A stretch of 64,000 nucleotides of DNA from Paludisphaera mucosa (GTDB lineage: Bacteria; Planctomycetota; Planctomycetia; Isosphaerales; Isosphaeraceae). Within the stretch, counting starts at the first letter, position 1. Every line of letters begins with the position of its first letter. Location of the stretch: assembly GCF_029589435.1 (NCBI RefSeq), contig NZ_JARRAG010000002.1:2604001-2668000 (forward strand), written 5' to 3'. The notes under the pieces are model-generated. The model saw nothing but the letters and a program-made list of their open reading frames with translations. It did no database searches and had not been told where the DNA came from. This document shows, piece after piece, positions 44,407 to 53,303 of the stretch. The position numbers were made by a program, and so were the translations under genes.

Positions 44407-45417
44407 TCAGGGGATCTCCAGCACGATCTTGCCGAACTGCCCCGACTCGTCCATGTGGCGGTGGGCCGCGGAGGCGTCGGCGAGCGGGTAGGCGCGATCC
44501 ACGACGGGGCGCAGGGAGCCGTCGGCGAAGAGGGCGAGCATCGCCGTGAAGTCGGCCGGCGAGCCCATCGTGGTGCCGAGCAGGTTGAGCTGCTTCCAGT
44601 ACACGCGACGCGTCTCGACCTTCGGCGCCGGCCCGGTCGTCGCGCCGAAGGTGGCGATCCGGCCGCCGGCGCTCAGCAAATCGATGCAGGCGTTGTACGT
44701 CTCGCCGCCGACGGCGTCGATCACGATGTCGGGCCCCTGGCCGCCGCTCAGCTCGCGGATCTTCTCGACCCACCCGGCATCCTTGTAATTGGCCCCGCCG
44801 TCGGCCCCGAGGGCTTGGGCGCGTTCGAGCTTCTCGTCACTGCCCGAAGTCACCAGCACCCGCGCCCCGAGCTTCTTCGCGAACAGCAGCGCGAACGTCG
44901 CCGCGCCGCCGCCGATGCCCGGGATGAAGACGGTCTCGCCCGGCTTCGCCTGGGCGCGCGACACGAGGGCCCGATAAGCGGTCAGGCCCGCGAGCGGGAT
45001 CGCGGCGGCCTCGCCCCAGCCCAGGCCGGCCGGCTTGGGATGGATGTTCGTCGCAGCGACCTTCACGAGCTGGGCGTACGTGCCCCCGTCGGGCATGCCC
45101 AGGATCCGGAAGTTCGGCCCGAAGAACCGCTCGTCGTCGCCCCAATCGAGGCTCGGGTTGATGACGACCTCGCGGCCGACGAGCGCGGCGTCGACGCCCT
45201 CGCCGACCGCCTCGACGACCCCCGCGCCGTCGGAGCCGAGGATCGTCGGCAGCTTGATCCCCGCGTACTGGCCCATGCGGATCCAGACGTCGCGATGGTT
45301 CAGCGCCGCGGCCTTGAGCCGCACGACCGCCTCGCCGGGCCCGGGAGTCGGGTCGGGCGCGTCCTCCAGCCTCAACAGTTCGGGGCCGCCCAGGTCGCGG
45401 AGCACGATCGCTTTCAT
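44407..45417 (-). CDS. MDR-superfamily oxidoreductase (quinone oxidoreductase-like)
   Basis: 336 residues, complete. The N-terminal GroES-like domain has LNHRDVWIRMGQY and ILGSDGAGVVEAVG. The Rossmann part has GIGGGAATFALLFAKKLGA and binds NAD(P)H. The Cys ligands of catalytic and structural zinc in classical alcohol dehydrogenases are absent, which fits the zinc-free quinone reductase branch. The substrate is unknown. It is convergent with nadK, 15 bp away, and is transcribed on its own. Confidence 0.9.
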   Translation of the reverse strand: MKAIVLRDLGGPELLRLEDAPDPTPGPGEAVVRLKAAALNHRDVWIRMGQYAGIKLPTILGSDGAGVVEAVGEGVDAALVGREVVINPSLDWGDDERFFGPNFRILGMPDGGTYAQLVKVAATNIHPKPAGLGWGEAAAIPLAGLTAYRALVSRAQAKPGETVFIPGIGGGAATFALLFAKKLGARVLVTSGSDEKLERAQALGADGGANYKDAGWVEKIRELSGGQGPDIVIDAVGGETYNACIDLLSAGGRIATFGATTGPAPKVETRRVYWKQLNLLGTTMGSPADFTAMLALFADGSLRPVVDRAYPLADASAAHRHMDESGQFGKIVLEIP

Positions 45418-45603
45418 GATGCCGTCCTTCGTAGAATCCCCTGCCCTGCTCGACTACGCCGATCGGCGGCGTCGCCGTCGAAATCGTACCTACCGAGCAC
45501 CCCAGGTCAAGCAACGAGAGGGCGGCGATTGTCCGCCCGTCGCGCCGGCGATAGACTGACGGCGCGAAGCGATCGCGACGTCTCGAACATCCGGGGGCCG
45601 GCG

Positions 45604-46638
45604 ATGCTGGATCCGAACCGCCTGGTTTACGACCACGAAGAGGACCCGACCGAGCCGGTCGCGCCCGAGCGGATCGCGAAGTGGGAACGCACGGTCGGCG
45701 GCGCGATGCCCGGGTCGCTCCGGGCGCTCTACGAACTCGGCGACGGCGGCCGGCTCCGCGACACCTCGATCGACGTCACGCCCATGGACGACGTCCAGAC
45801 GCTCGAACCGGCGTACCTTGAAGATGTCGACGAGCATGACGCCGCGTCCGGCGCGTCCGCCGATCCCGCCCGGATCGTCCAGTTCGGATACGACTCGTCG
45901 AACGGCGGCATGCTCCTGCTCAACTACAACGGCGTGGGGCCGGGCGGCGAGCCGACGGTCTACAGCGTGTACTCCGAGCCGGACAGCCTGCGCCGGATCG
46001 CGGACACCCTCGACGCGTTCCTCGAAGCTGAGCTGGACTTCGAGAAGGCGCCGTGCGTCGACTGGTCGGAGGCGGACGGGCCTCATGAGGTCCTCGCCCG
46101 CGTCACGCTCGACGTCTCGCACATGCACGGCTCCTCGGCTGCCTGGCATCAGGTGCTGATCCGCGCGGTCGATGCGCTCGTCCTGCTCGTCCGCGAGGAT
46201 TCGCCCGGCGGCGAGAGGCTCGAACGGACGCAGTTGCCGACGCCGCTAGACGCTTCGGGCTCGAGTCTCCGCCGCTACTGGGAGGAGCCCGAGACGTACG
46301 CCCTGATGATCCGACCCGCCGAGTCGAGCGGGATCATCCATCGCGAGGCCGTCAAGACGAGCGACGGCACCTGGCGGAACACCGAGTCCGAAGGCGTCCC
46401 CGTCTACGTCCAGGTCCTCTCCCCCTCGCGCGACGAGCTGGCCGCCCTCCGCGAGCGGCTGGTGGGGGCGGACGAGGCCGCGAAGCTGGAGGCCGCCGAC
46501 CGCGAGCAGGAGCGCCTCGCGGCCCTCCCCCCGGCCGAGCGGATGACGGCCCTGCTCCAGCGCATGGTCGAATTCCAGGAAGAGCTGAAGAGCTTCCTGC
46601 CCGATCGCGACGAGCCAGACGAGGAACACGCCGTCTGA
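45604..46638 (+). CDS. SMI1/KNR4 (SUKH-like) domain protein
   Basis: 344 residues. The N-terminal 150 residues have the SUKH pattern: IAKWERTVGGAMPGSLRALYELGDGG near 20-48 and FGYDSSNGGMLLLNYNG near 97-113. SUKH proteins are often immunity proteins to contact-dependent toxins, but lone copies with cell-regulatory roles are common and no toxin is nearby. The C-terminal 150 residues form an alpha/beta region ending in a charged helix (EAADREQERLAAL) and are not recognised. The ATG at 45604 is the first good start after the divergent MDR gene. Confidence 0.72.
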   Translation: MLDPNRLVYDHEEDPTEPVAPERIAKWERTVGGAMPGSLRALYELGDGGRLRDTSIDVTPMDDVQTLEPAYLEDVDEHDAASGASADPARIVQFGYDSSNGGMLLLNYNGVGPGGEPTVYSVYSEPDSLRRIADTLDAFLEAELDFEKAPCVDWSEADGPHEVLARVTLDVSHMHGSSAAWHQVLIRAVDALVLLVREDSPGGERLERTQLPTPLDASGSSLRRYWEEPETYALMIRPAESSGIIHREAVKTSDGTWRNTESEGVPVYVQVLSPSRDELAALRERLVGADEAAKLEAADREQERLAALPPAERMTALLQRMVEFQEELKSFLPDRDEPDEEHAV

Positions 46639-46662
46639 AACGCCGGTCCCGCGAAGTCGCGC

Positions 46663-47088
46663 TCAGTCCCTGCGGCGGGGCCTCATGTTCTCGTCGAGGT
46701 CGTCGAGCATGGCTTCGAGGCCGTCGAGCTGGACGGGCGTCGGCGTGCGGGTGGGCCGGGGGATGACGGGAGGCGAGCCGTCGTCGATGCTCTCGATGTA
46801 GGTCAGGGGCGGGGCGTCGGCGGCCGGGCGCGGCCCCGCGAGTTTGGACTCGATCCGATCCTGGATCATCGAGATCGTGTGCACGACCTGCATCAGGCCG
46901 TCGTACTCGTCCTGCTCGGCGGGCTCGAGCCCGCCGTTCATGATCTTCTCGACGAGCGCGTCGATCCGGGCCTTGACGTCGTCGGGCGCGTAGAGGTCCG
47001 AGAAGACCTGCGCCGCATCGGGCGTGAGCTGCTCGACGATCGCGTCGAGCAGGCGTTCGAGCATGGTCGGCGATGGGATGTTGGCCAT
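46663..47088 (-). CDS. Small acidic hypothetical protein
   Basis: 141 residues, cytoplasmic and mostly helical. The stretch DALVEKIMNGGLEPAEQDEYDGLMQVVHTISMIQ is the most conserved-looking part; comparable segments occur in small planctomycete proteins that I cannot name. The C-terminal half is Pro-rich, then ends with LEAMLDDLDENMRPRRRD. It is convergent with the SMI1/KNR4 gene, 24 bp apart. Function unknown. Confidence 0.6.
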   Translation of the reverse strand: MANIPSPTMLERLLDAIVEQLTPDAAQVFSDLYAPDDVKARIDALVEKIMNGGLEPAEQDEYDGLMQVVHTISMIQDRIESKLAGPRPAADAPPLTYIESIDDGSPPVIPRPTRTPTPVQLDGLEAMLDDLDENMRPRRRD

Positions 47089-47198
47089 GGCGGCATCATA
47101 AATAGGAGGCCTGCGGAAGGGAACACCGATCGGTCATCCGACGATGAAGCACGAATCGTCGACCGTTCTCAAAAGTCGTTTGCGACACCGGACGACGG

Positions 47199-47248
47199 CC
47201 TTCCCCCCTCGGGGGGGAAGGTGGCCCGAAGGGCCGGATGAGGGGGGG
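47199..47248 (+). repeat. REP-like palindromic element, copy 4
   Basis: CCTTCCCCCC-TC-GGGGGGGAAGG, then GGCCCGAAGGGCC and GGATGAGGGGGG. It has the same orientation as copy 1 at 24016 and the C-rich hairpin of copy 3. Confidence 0.85.
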
Positions 47249-47315
47249 CGAGCACGGAAGCCGTCGCCCCATCGTGTTGCGGGATTGCGAATTCCGACGG
47301 GGTCTCGCGCGGCCT

Positions 47316-47366
47316 CCCCCTCAACCGACCCCTGCGGGGTCTGCCTTCCCCCCCGAGGGGGGAAGG
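47316..47366 (-). repeat. REP-like palindromic element, copy 5 (diverged)
   Basis: CCCCCTCAACCGACCCCTGC followed by GGGGTCTG and CCTTCCCCCCCGAGGGGGGAAGG. The GGCC part is altered to GACC, but the layout is kept. It faces copy 4, 67 bp away, repeating the inverted-pair pattern of copies 1 and 2. Confidence 0.8.
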
Positions 47367-47405
47367 CGTCGGAAGGCCCGGCCTTCGAACTTCCGGGCCG
47401 GTTTC

Positions 47406-48374
47406 TCAGCCTCTCGCCGCCACGCGTTCCCGGGCCGCCCGTTCGGCGGCTTCCTGATCGCGAAGGGCGGTGCGACGTCCATGGCGATTGGCGATCGAGA
47501 ACAACCCGGCGAACCAGGCCGCGAAGCCGGCGATCGCCAGGGTCCACAACCTCGGCGGCGACAGCCGATCCTGGTAGTGCGAAATCGTCGCGGCGCCGAG
47601 GATCGCCGCGACGCCCCAGGCGAGGAGTTGAGCGTCGTACCGATTCAGGTCGGGATCGGATCGCAGCGGGACGACGCGTTCGACGCTCCCTTCCGACGGG
47701 GTCACGGCCCGGAGCACGGCCCACAGCACGGCGACGAGCGGGATGATGGCGAAAGTCCGCGCGTTCCCCGTCGCGCGCCAGGAGACGACCGCGACCAACG
47801 CCGTCGCGAGGAGGGCCGGGACGAAGATCCGGGTCCATCGGGCGCGAGTCGCGAGGATCTCACCCGGTCCCGGGGTCGTCCGGCGCGGCCCTCCTTCGCC
47901 GAGACCGGTCTTGTGGGCGAAGAGGTTCCAGCCCGATTGGACGTCGGGACGGATCGCCTCGCGGATCCGGCCGACGATCGCGTCGCGGTCGCCGGGGTCG
48001 TAGTCGCGGAAGTTCAGGACGAGTCGGGACGAAGGGGCACGCGCGACGAGACGCACGCCGGCGGGCCCGGTCCGCCATCGGGCTTCGACGACGCGAGTCA
48101 GGTCCAGCTCCGCCCGGCGGACCGACCCCTGCGCGACGACCTGATGGCCGCGAAAGGTCAGCGACGCCAGCCGGTTTTCCAGCACCATCGCGAGCGAAAG
48201 CCCCGCCATCACCAACGGAACGCCCCCGAACAGGGCCGCGGCCGCGGGCCGGTTCCGGACGTCGGGCGCGGCGTACGCGGCCCACAAGCCGACGCCGCCC
48301 CATGCGAGGAAGCCCACGAGGAGCCCCAGCCCCAGGTAGAGTTTCGAGCGCGGTGGTCGATAGGTCGCGTCCAT
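47406..48374 (-). CDS. Membrane protein with PH-like middle domain, hypothetical
   Basis: 322 residues. Two N-terminal membrane segments (about 11-35 and 48-65) precede a domain with LASLTFRGHQVVAQGSVRRAEL and LVLNFRDYDPGDRDAIVGRIREAI, which resembles bacterial PH-like domains found in small membrane proteins. Four more hydrophobic segments follow (about 183-300). No enzyme motif is visible. The gene ends in the region holding REP copies 4 and 5. Function unknown. Confidence 0.65.
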   Translation of the reverse strand: MDATYRPPRSKLYLGLGLLVGFLAWGGVGLWAAYAAPDVRNRPAAAALFGGVPLVMAGLSLAMVLENRLASLTFRGHQVVAQGSVRRAELDLTRVVEARWRTGPAGVRLVARAPSSRLVLNFRDYDPGDRDAIVGRIREAIRPDVQSGWNLFAHKTGLGEGGPRRTTPGPGEILATRARWTRIFVPALLATALVAVVSWRATGNARTFAIIPLVAVLWAVLRAVTPSEGSVERVVPLRSDPDLNRYDAQLLAWGVAAILGAATISHYQDRLSPPRLWTLAIAGFAAWFAGLFSIANRHGRRTALRDQEAAERAARERVAARG

Positions 48375-48541
48375 GTCGGGCGGGCCTCGTGGGATCGTTC
48401 CTGCAAGTCGAGGTCTGTCATCGCATCCGTCGGGCGGCTTCGCGCGGCGGCGCCGACCGAGACTCGGCTCGCCTTGACCGTCGCGACTTGCACCGCCATG
48501 ATACCCGCCTACATATCGATACTCGACACGGGAGGTCGGCG

Positions 48542-49327
48542 ATGCCGGGTCGCGAGCGCAAGGTCGGCGAGTTCTGCTGGATCAACATGCTCACGTCCCG
48601 CCCGGAGGACGCCAAGGCCTTCTTCGGCGAGCTGCTGGGCTGGACGTACGGCGAGATCCCGGGGATGGGCTGGTTCATCGAGGTCGGGTCGAGCAAGATC
48701 GGCGGCCTGTTCGACCTGGACGGGCCCAACACCCCGCCGGGGACGCCGGCCGGGATCGGCGTCATGGTCAAGGTCGACGACGCCGACGCGACGGGTGAGA
48801 AGGCCAAGGCGCTCGGCGGTAGTGCCAAGCCCGCGTTCGACGTCGGCCCGCCCGGCCGCATGGCCGAGATCTTCGCGACCGACGGCGCCGCGATCGACGT
48901 CTGGCAGCCGAACCAGATGCCCGGCACCGATGTCGACGCCGGGCTCGCCGGAGCGCCGAGCTGGTTCGAGACGATGACCCACGACGGCGAGCGGGCCTCG
49001 CGGTTCTACGCCGACCTCTTCGGCTGGACGGCCGAGAAGTCGCCGAACCCGGCGGTCGACTACACCATCTTCAAGCTCGACGGAGCCAATATCGCGGGCC
49101 AGTTGACGGTCCCCGCCGACGCGGGCTATCCGCCGCCGTTCTGGGCCGTCTATTTCACCGTCGACGACCCCGACGCGACCGCGAAGAAGGCCGTCGAACT
49201 GGGAGGCCAGGTGATCGTCCCCCCGACCGACATCCCGGCCGTGGGCCGCTTCTGCGCCCTCAAGTCGCCGCAGGGCGTCTACTTCTACACCGTCCACTAC
49301 ACGATGGTTCCGTCTGCATCGACCTGA
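48542..49327 (+). CDS. VOC-family protein with two glyoxalase-like domains
   Basis: 261 residues from ATG 48542, with GGGAGG nine bases upstream. Two beta-alpha-beta-beta-beta modules are visible: residues 8-118 (GEFCWINMLTSRPEDAKAFF ... GRMAEIFATDGA) and 133-258 (PSWFETMTHDGERASRFYADLFGW ... CALKSPQGVYF). This is the layout of the CFP-30B/hydroxylase-like VOC proteins. No reaction can be assigned. The stop lies 51 bp from the convergent sigma-factor gene. Confidence 0.87.
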   Translation: MPGRERKVGEFCWINMLTSRPEDAKAFFGELLGWTYGEIPGMGWFIEVGSSKIGGLFDLDGPNTPPGTPAGIGVMVKVDDADATGEKAKALGGSAKPAFDVGPPGRMAEIFATDGAAIDVWQPNQMPGTDVDAGLAGAPSWFETMTHDGERASRFYADLFGWTAEKSPNPAVDYTIFKLDGANIAGQLTVPADAGYPPPFWAVYFTVDDPDATAKKAVELGGQVIVPPTDIPAVGRFCALKSPQGVYFYTVHYTMVPSAST

Positions 49328-49378
49328 GCATCAGGACGACGGTTCGCTCGGGTTCGGCGCGATCGCCGACGGCCGATT

Positions 49379-50317
49379 TCAGGAGGACCGGCTCTCGACG
49401 GCGTGGATGCCGAGGTCCTTCGCCGATGCGCCCGCGGCGGGCCTCGGAGCGCGGCGACCGACGCGGGCGACGGGCGTCCTGGGACGGGTCCGGTCGGCCG
49501 TCTCGCGCAGCTTCGCGAGGGCCCGGGTTTCGATCTGGCGGACGCGTTCGGGGGTGCAGCCGCCGACGGCCCGGCCGACCTCCGCGAGCGTCCTCCGCTC
49601 GCAGGCGCCCAGGCCGAATCGCAGCCTGAGGATCTCGGATTCCCGGTTGCTCAGGACGCCCAGCCTCGCGTGCAGGCCGGCGACGTCTTCGGCGGCGATG
49701 ACTTGCTCCTCGGCGCCGAGGGTCCGCTCGTCGGCGATCACCTTCAGGACGCCTCCGTCCTCGCCGGGCCAGGCTTCGTTGCAGCGGCCCAGGATTTCGA
49801 GGAGCCGCAGCGACTGCTCCATGTCGGCCTTTTGACGCGGGCTCAGTTCCAGGGAGTCGCCGATCTCCTCGTGCGTCGGAGTCCGTCCGAGGGCCCGTTC
49901 CAGCTCGCCCGCCGCCCGCCGCCACTTGCTCAGCATCTGGACCACGTGGCACGGCAGTCGGATCGGCCGGCCGGTGTTCGTCAGCGAGCGGCGGATCGCC
50001 TGCTTGATCCAAAGGCAGGCGTAGGTCGTGAAGCGGCAACCGGCCGAGGGGTCGAAGCCGTCGGCCGCCCGGATCAAGCCCAGGTTGCCGTCCGCGACCA
50101 GGTCCTCCAGGGGGAGCCCCCGGCCGAGGAACTGGCGGGCGACCTTGACGACCAGGCGCAGGTTGGCCCGCACCAGATGATTGCGAGCCGCGGCGTCCCC
50201 GCGCGCGATGTGGCCGGCGAGGTCGCGCTCCTCCTCGGCCGACAGCAGGGGGACCTCGCCGATGACGGACAGATAGGGATCGAGGATGCTTCCACGGGCG
50301 GGTTTTGCGGCGGGCAA
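49379..50317 (-). CDS. RNA polymerase sigma-70 factor (group 2-like)
   Basis: 312 residues. Region 1.2 is DPYLSVIGEVPLLSAEEE; region 2 runs from NLRLVVKVARQFLGRGLPLE to TTYACLWIKQAIRRSL; region 3 has RTPTHEEIGDSLELSP; region 4 has LRLRFGLG and the helix-turn-helix ERRTLAEVGRAVGGCTPERV with RQIE. Region 1.1 is lacking, so it is an alternative primary-like sigma factor. The start is TTG at 50315-50317, supported by AAGGAGG seven bases upstream. The basic 40-residue C-terminal tail is extra. The preceding small gene is probably in the same transcript. Confidence 0.92.
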   Translation of the reverse strand: MPAAKPARGSILDPYLSVIGEVPLLSAEEERDLAGHIARGDAAARNHLVRANLRLVVKVARQFLGRGLPLEDLVADGNLGLIRAADGFDPSAGCRFTTYACLWIKQAIRRSLTNTGRPIRLPCHVVQMLSKWRRAAGELERALGRTPTHEEIGDSLELSPRQKADMEQSLRLLEILGRCNEAWPGEDGGVLKVIADERTLGAEEQVIAAEDVAGLHARLGVLSNRESEILRLRFGLGACERRTLAEVGRAVGGCTPERVRQIETRALAKLRETADRTRPRTPVARVGRRAPRPAAGASAKDLGIHAVESRSS

Positions 50318-50385
50318 GGAACGGCCTCCTTGGAGGTGTCGCGTTGCGTGTTTCCAGGCTGACGGGAGAGGGCGGATCGCGAAGG

Positions 50386-50667
50386 CTACACCGCGACCAA
50401 GGCCAGGCAGGCAGGCGAGCCGAGCCGGAGGCGCGCCCTGAGCCGCTCGTCGCGGAGCTCGGCGAGCGTTGCGGCGTAGAGGATCCCGACGTGTTCGGAA
50501 CAGGCCCGGCCGAAGATTTCGTTCGCCCGGGCCGTCCCCCGGTAGCGACGAGCCTCGTCGAGGCGGGTCCGCAAATCACGGAGCCTCGATTCCAGCCGGG
50601 CCAGCCGATCGAGACGCTCCAGCAGATCGAAGAGCAGAGAGAGTCGAGGCGAGGTCGGCCGCTCCAT
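50386..50667 (-). CDS. Small helical protein upstream of the sigma factor
   Basis: 93 residues from ATG 50667, with AAAGGAG eight bases upstream, one of the best ribosome sites in the window. The first half is a Leu/Arg/Glu helix (LLFDLLERLDRLARLESRL) that could form a coiled coil. The second half has Cys in FGRACSEHVG. It lies 68 bp before the TTG start of the sigma gene on the same strand. It might modulate the sigma factor, but no anti-sigma motif is recognised, so function is unknown. Confidence 0.6.
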   Translation of the reverse strand: MERPTSPRLSLLFDLLERLDRLARLESRLRDLRTRLDEARRYRGTARANEIFGRACSEHVGILYAATLAELRDERLRARLRLGSPACLALVAV

Positions 50668-50924
50668 CGTTCGCACTCCTTTCCCGGTCGGTGTCGCGAA
50701 GCCTTCTCGAAGCATGGCTTCAGTGTCGCGTGGGATCAGGATGTCAGCGATTCGGAGTTCACCCTAGATGGTGATCGGGACTTGCCCCTAGACGCCCTCA
50801 GGGCGAGTCGTCCCCGAATCTCGAAGCGCGCAGGGGCCGCCGCGGGGTCCGGGCGGACGCCCATGGTTCGATCCCGAACATCCTTTTGCGCGCTTAGGGC
50901 ACCCGTTCCCGCAGGTCATCGCAG

Positions 50925-50960
50925 GCGTCCCCCCGCCTCGTCTTCGAGGCGGGGGGACGC
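50925..50960 (-). terminator. Perfect 16-bp hairpin after the sulfatase gene
   Basis: 50925-50940 and 50945-50960 are exact reverse complements around a four-base loop. The hairpin starts 12 bases after the sulfatase stop on the minus strand. There is no T-tract. It shares size and loop length with the hairpins at 6113 and 12639. Confidence 0.75.
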
Positions 50961-50971
50961 GACGATTCGGA

Positions 50972-53158
50972 TCACTCGCCGATCTCGACGACCACCGATT
51001 CGATGGTCCCCTTGAAGGCGTTCGGCGAGCCGTACGGGCCGACGGGGGCGTTGGCGTCGCGGCCCACCTGCAGGCCGTCGGCGGGCTGGCGGGAGATGAG
51101 GCGGCCCGCGACGGGCTCCGCGGCCTGGCCGTCGACGTCGAGCGTCAACCGGCCCGCCTGGTCGAGCCGGGCGATGATGTTGTGTTCGCCCGGGGCCAGC
51201 TCCGGGCCGATGATCCGCGCGGTGTTGGCGCGGCCGGCTCCGGAGCGGACGAGGAAGGTCGGGCGGGCGTCCTCGACGAAGAGGCTGAAGCCGGCGGCCG
51301 TCCCGCCGTGGGCCACGATCACGCCGTCGGGGGCCTTCGCCCGCGTCGTGACCTTCGCGGTGACGGCGAGCGGCCGGCCCTCGATGTGCGGCGCCGTGCG
51401 GCCGCGCAGCTCGGAGTCGGCCTTCAGCTCGAACCGGCGCTCGCGGCTGGGCGGGTCCTGATTCGCGTCGTCGCGCCAGGCCCCCAGGGGCAGGACGTTC
51501 GCCCGCGCGGCGTAGGCGTCCCAGGCGTCGGCGAGGGCCTTCGCGCGATCGGGGTGTTTCGCGGCCAGGTCGTGCAGCTCGGAGCGGTCCTCGGCGATGT
51601 TGTACAACTCCCACGGCTCGTTCGCCCTGGCGACCAGCTTCCAGTCGCCGTCGCGCACGGCGCGGTTGCCTTCGTGCTCCCAGAAGAGCGGCTGGGTGCG
51701 GCCGAGCGGCTCGCCCTGGAAGGCCGGGCGCAGGCTCACGCCCTCGCGAGGCTTGATGGGACGGCCGTCGACCTCGGCCGGATAGGCCGCGCCGGCGACG
51801 TCGACGCAGGTCGCCATGACGTCGATCAGGTGGCCGGGCTGGGGCTCCAGCTTGCCTTTCCGTTCGGGGCCGATCCCCTTCGGCCAGTGGGCGACGAGCG
51901 GGGTCGAGACGCCCCCCTCGTGCGTCCAGTGCTTGTATTCGCGGAAAGGGGTGTTGCTGACGTTCGCCCAGCCCCGGCCGTAGGCGACGAACGTGTCGGC
52001 CGGACCCGGCATGACGCCCGGCCCGGTGCGGACCTGGCGGCCGTCGCGGGTCTGCATCGGCGGGCCGCCCCTGAGCTGAACCTCGTCCGGGCCCAGCGGC
52101 TTCAGGCCCTCGACCGGCTGCTGAGGCTGTTCGCGGCCCGTCACCTCGGCGCAGGCGCCGTTGTCCTGAAGGTAGAGGATCAGCGTATTTTCAAGCTGCC
52201 CCGACTCCTTCAGCTGCGCGACGATCCGGCCCACGCCGGCGTCCATCGACTCGACCATCGCCGCGTAGACCTCCTTGCAGCGCGCCTCGCGGGCCTTGTC
52301 GTCGACGTCCTTCCAGTCGTCGGAGGCCGGGGTCAGTTCCGCATCGGCCGGGATGAGCCCCAGCTCTTTCATGCGCTTGAAGCGACCCTCGCGGACCGGG
52401 GCGTAGCCCGTGTCGTACTTGCCCGCGTACCTGGCGACGTCCTTCTCGGACGCGTGCATCGGCCAGTGGGCCGCCGTGTAGGCGACGTACAGGAAGAACG
52501 GCTTCTCGGGTGTCGCGGCCTTGTGGTCGCGGAGGTACTTCACCGCGTTGTCCGAGATGGCGTCGGTGTAGTAGAAAGACTCGGGCTTGTATTCCGGGTC
52601 GTTCTCGGGCGTGATGAGCGTCTCCTGGCGGCAGAGGTTGCCGGGGTCGAAGTAGCTCCCCGCGCCGATGATCGTGCCGTAATATTTGTCGAATCCGCGG
52701 CCCAGCGGCCAGGTGGCGCGATCGCCGTTGGGGCCGACGAACCGCGTGACGTGCCACTTGCCGACCATGTACGTCCCGTAGCCGGCCGGCCTCAAAACCT
52801 CGGCGATCGTCACCGCGTTGCGGTTGAGGACGCCGCGATAGCCGTCGTGGCCGCGGTCGTTCGTCATGTGCCCCATCCCGGCCTGGTGGGGGTACAGGCC
52901 CGTCAGCAACGAGGCCCGCGTCGGGCAGCACCGCGCGGTGTTGTAGAACTGCGTGAACCGCACGCCCCCCGCCGCCAGGCCGTCGAGGTTCGGCGTCGTC
53001 AGCTCGCCGCCGTAGCAGCCGAGATCCGAATAGCCCATGTCGTCGCTCAGGATGAGCACGATGTTCGGCCGCGACCCGTCGGCGGCCATCGCCGCCCCGT
53101 GACCAGCCCACCCCAGCACGACCAGCCCGGCGACCAGCGCCCCGCGAATGCTCGTCAT
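50972..53158 (-). CDS. Exported arylsulfatase (formylglycine type)
   Basis: 728 residues with GGGAGG eight bases before the ATG. A signal peptide (about 1-26) is followed by NIVLILSDDMGYSDLGCYGG with metal ligands Asp39 and Asp40. The sulfatase motif CCPTRASLLTGLYP places the residue to be converted to formylglycine at Cys77. GKWH and the C-terminal CxDN-like DNGACAE also fit. After about residue 560 there is an extra concanavalin-like domain (FSLFVEDARPTFLVRS, then DGLQVGRDANAPVG), common in planctomycete sulfatases. It cleaves sulfate esters outside the cytoplasm, and the polysaccharide is unknown. It needs a formylglycine-generating enzyme, not in this window. Confidence 0.94.
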   Translation of the reverse strand: MTSIRGALVAGLVVLGWAGHGAAMAADGSRPNIVLILSDDMGYSDLGCYGGELTTPNLDGLAAGGVRFTQFYNTARCCPTRASLLTGLYPHQAGMGHMTNDRGHDGYRGVLNRNAVTIAEVLRPAGYGTYMVGKWHVTRFVGPNGDRATWPLGRGFDKYYGTIIGAGSYFDPGNLCRQETLITPENDPEYKPESFYYTDAISDNAVKYLRDHKAATPEKPFFLYVAYTAAHWPMHASEKDVARYAGKYDTGYAPVREGRFKRMKELGLIPADAELTPASDDWKDVDDKAREARCKEVYAAMVESMDAGVGRIVAQLKESGQLENTLILYLQDNGACAEVTGREQPQQPVEGLKPLGPDEVQLRGGPPMQTRDGRQVRTGPGVMPGPADTFVAYGRGWANVSNTPFREYKHWTHEGGVSTPLVAHWPKGIGPERKGKLEPQPGHLIDVMATCVDVAGAAYPAEVDGRPIKPREGVSLRPAFQGEPLGRTQPLFWEHEGNRAVRDGDWKLVARANEPWELYNIAEDRSELHDLAAKHPDRAKALADAWDAYAARANVLPLGAWRDDANQDPPSRERRFELKADSELRGRTAPHIEGRPLAVTAKVTTRAKAPDGVIVAHGGTAAGFSLFVEDARPTFLVRSGAGRANTARIIGPELAPGEHNIIARLDQAGRLTLDVDGQAAEPVAGRLISRQPADGLQVGRDANAPVGPYGSPNAFKGTIESVVVEIGE

Positions 53159-53293
53159 CCCAAATCCTCCCCCCTCGACATAGCCTCGACGCGCCCGACC
53201 GTCATTCCCACGCCGATCCCGAGGCGCCCGAATCGGGATCTGCCAGATGTCGATCGATTTTATCGACTATACGAACGATACGACAGCGGCCCT

Positions 53294-53303
53294 CGCCTGA
53301 CCT
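53294..53303 (+). repeat. Target-site duplication, left copy
   Basis: CGCCTGACCT lies immediately left of the IS terminus and is repeated exactly at 54515-54524. Confidence 0.95.

Noticed and set aside
45604-46638. SMI1/KNR4-type protein as part of a toxin-immunity (polymorphic toxin) locus
   Set aside because: Neighbouring genes show no toxin, secretion signal module or second immunity gene, so a lone SUKH-like protein is the safer reading.
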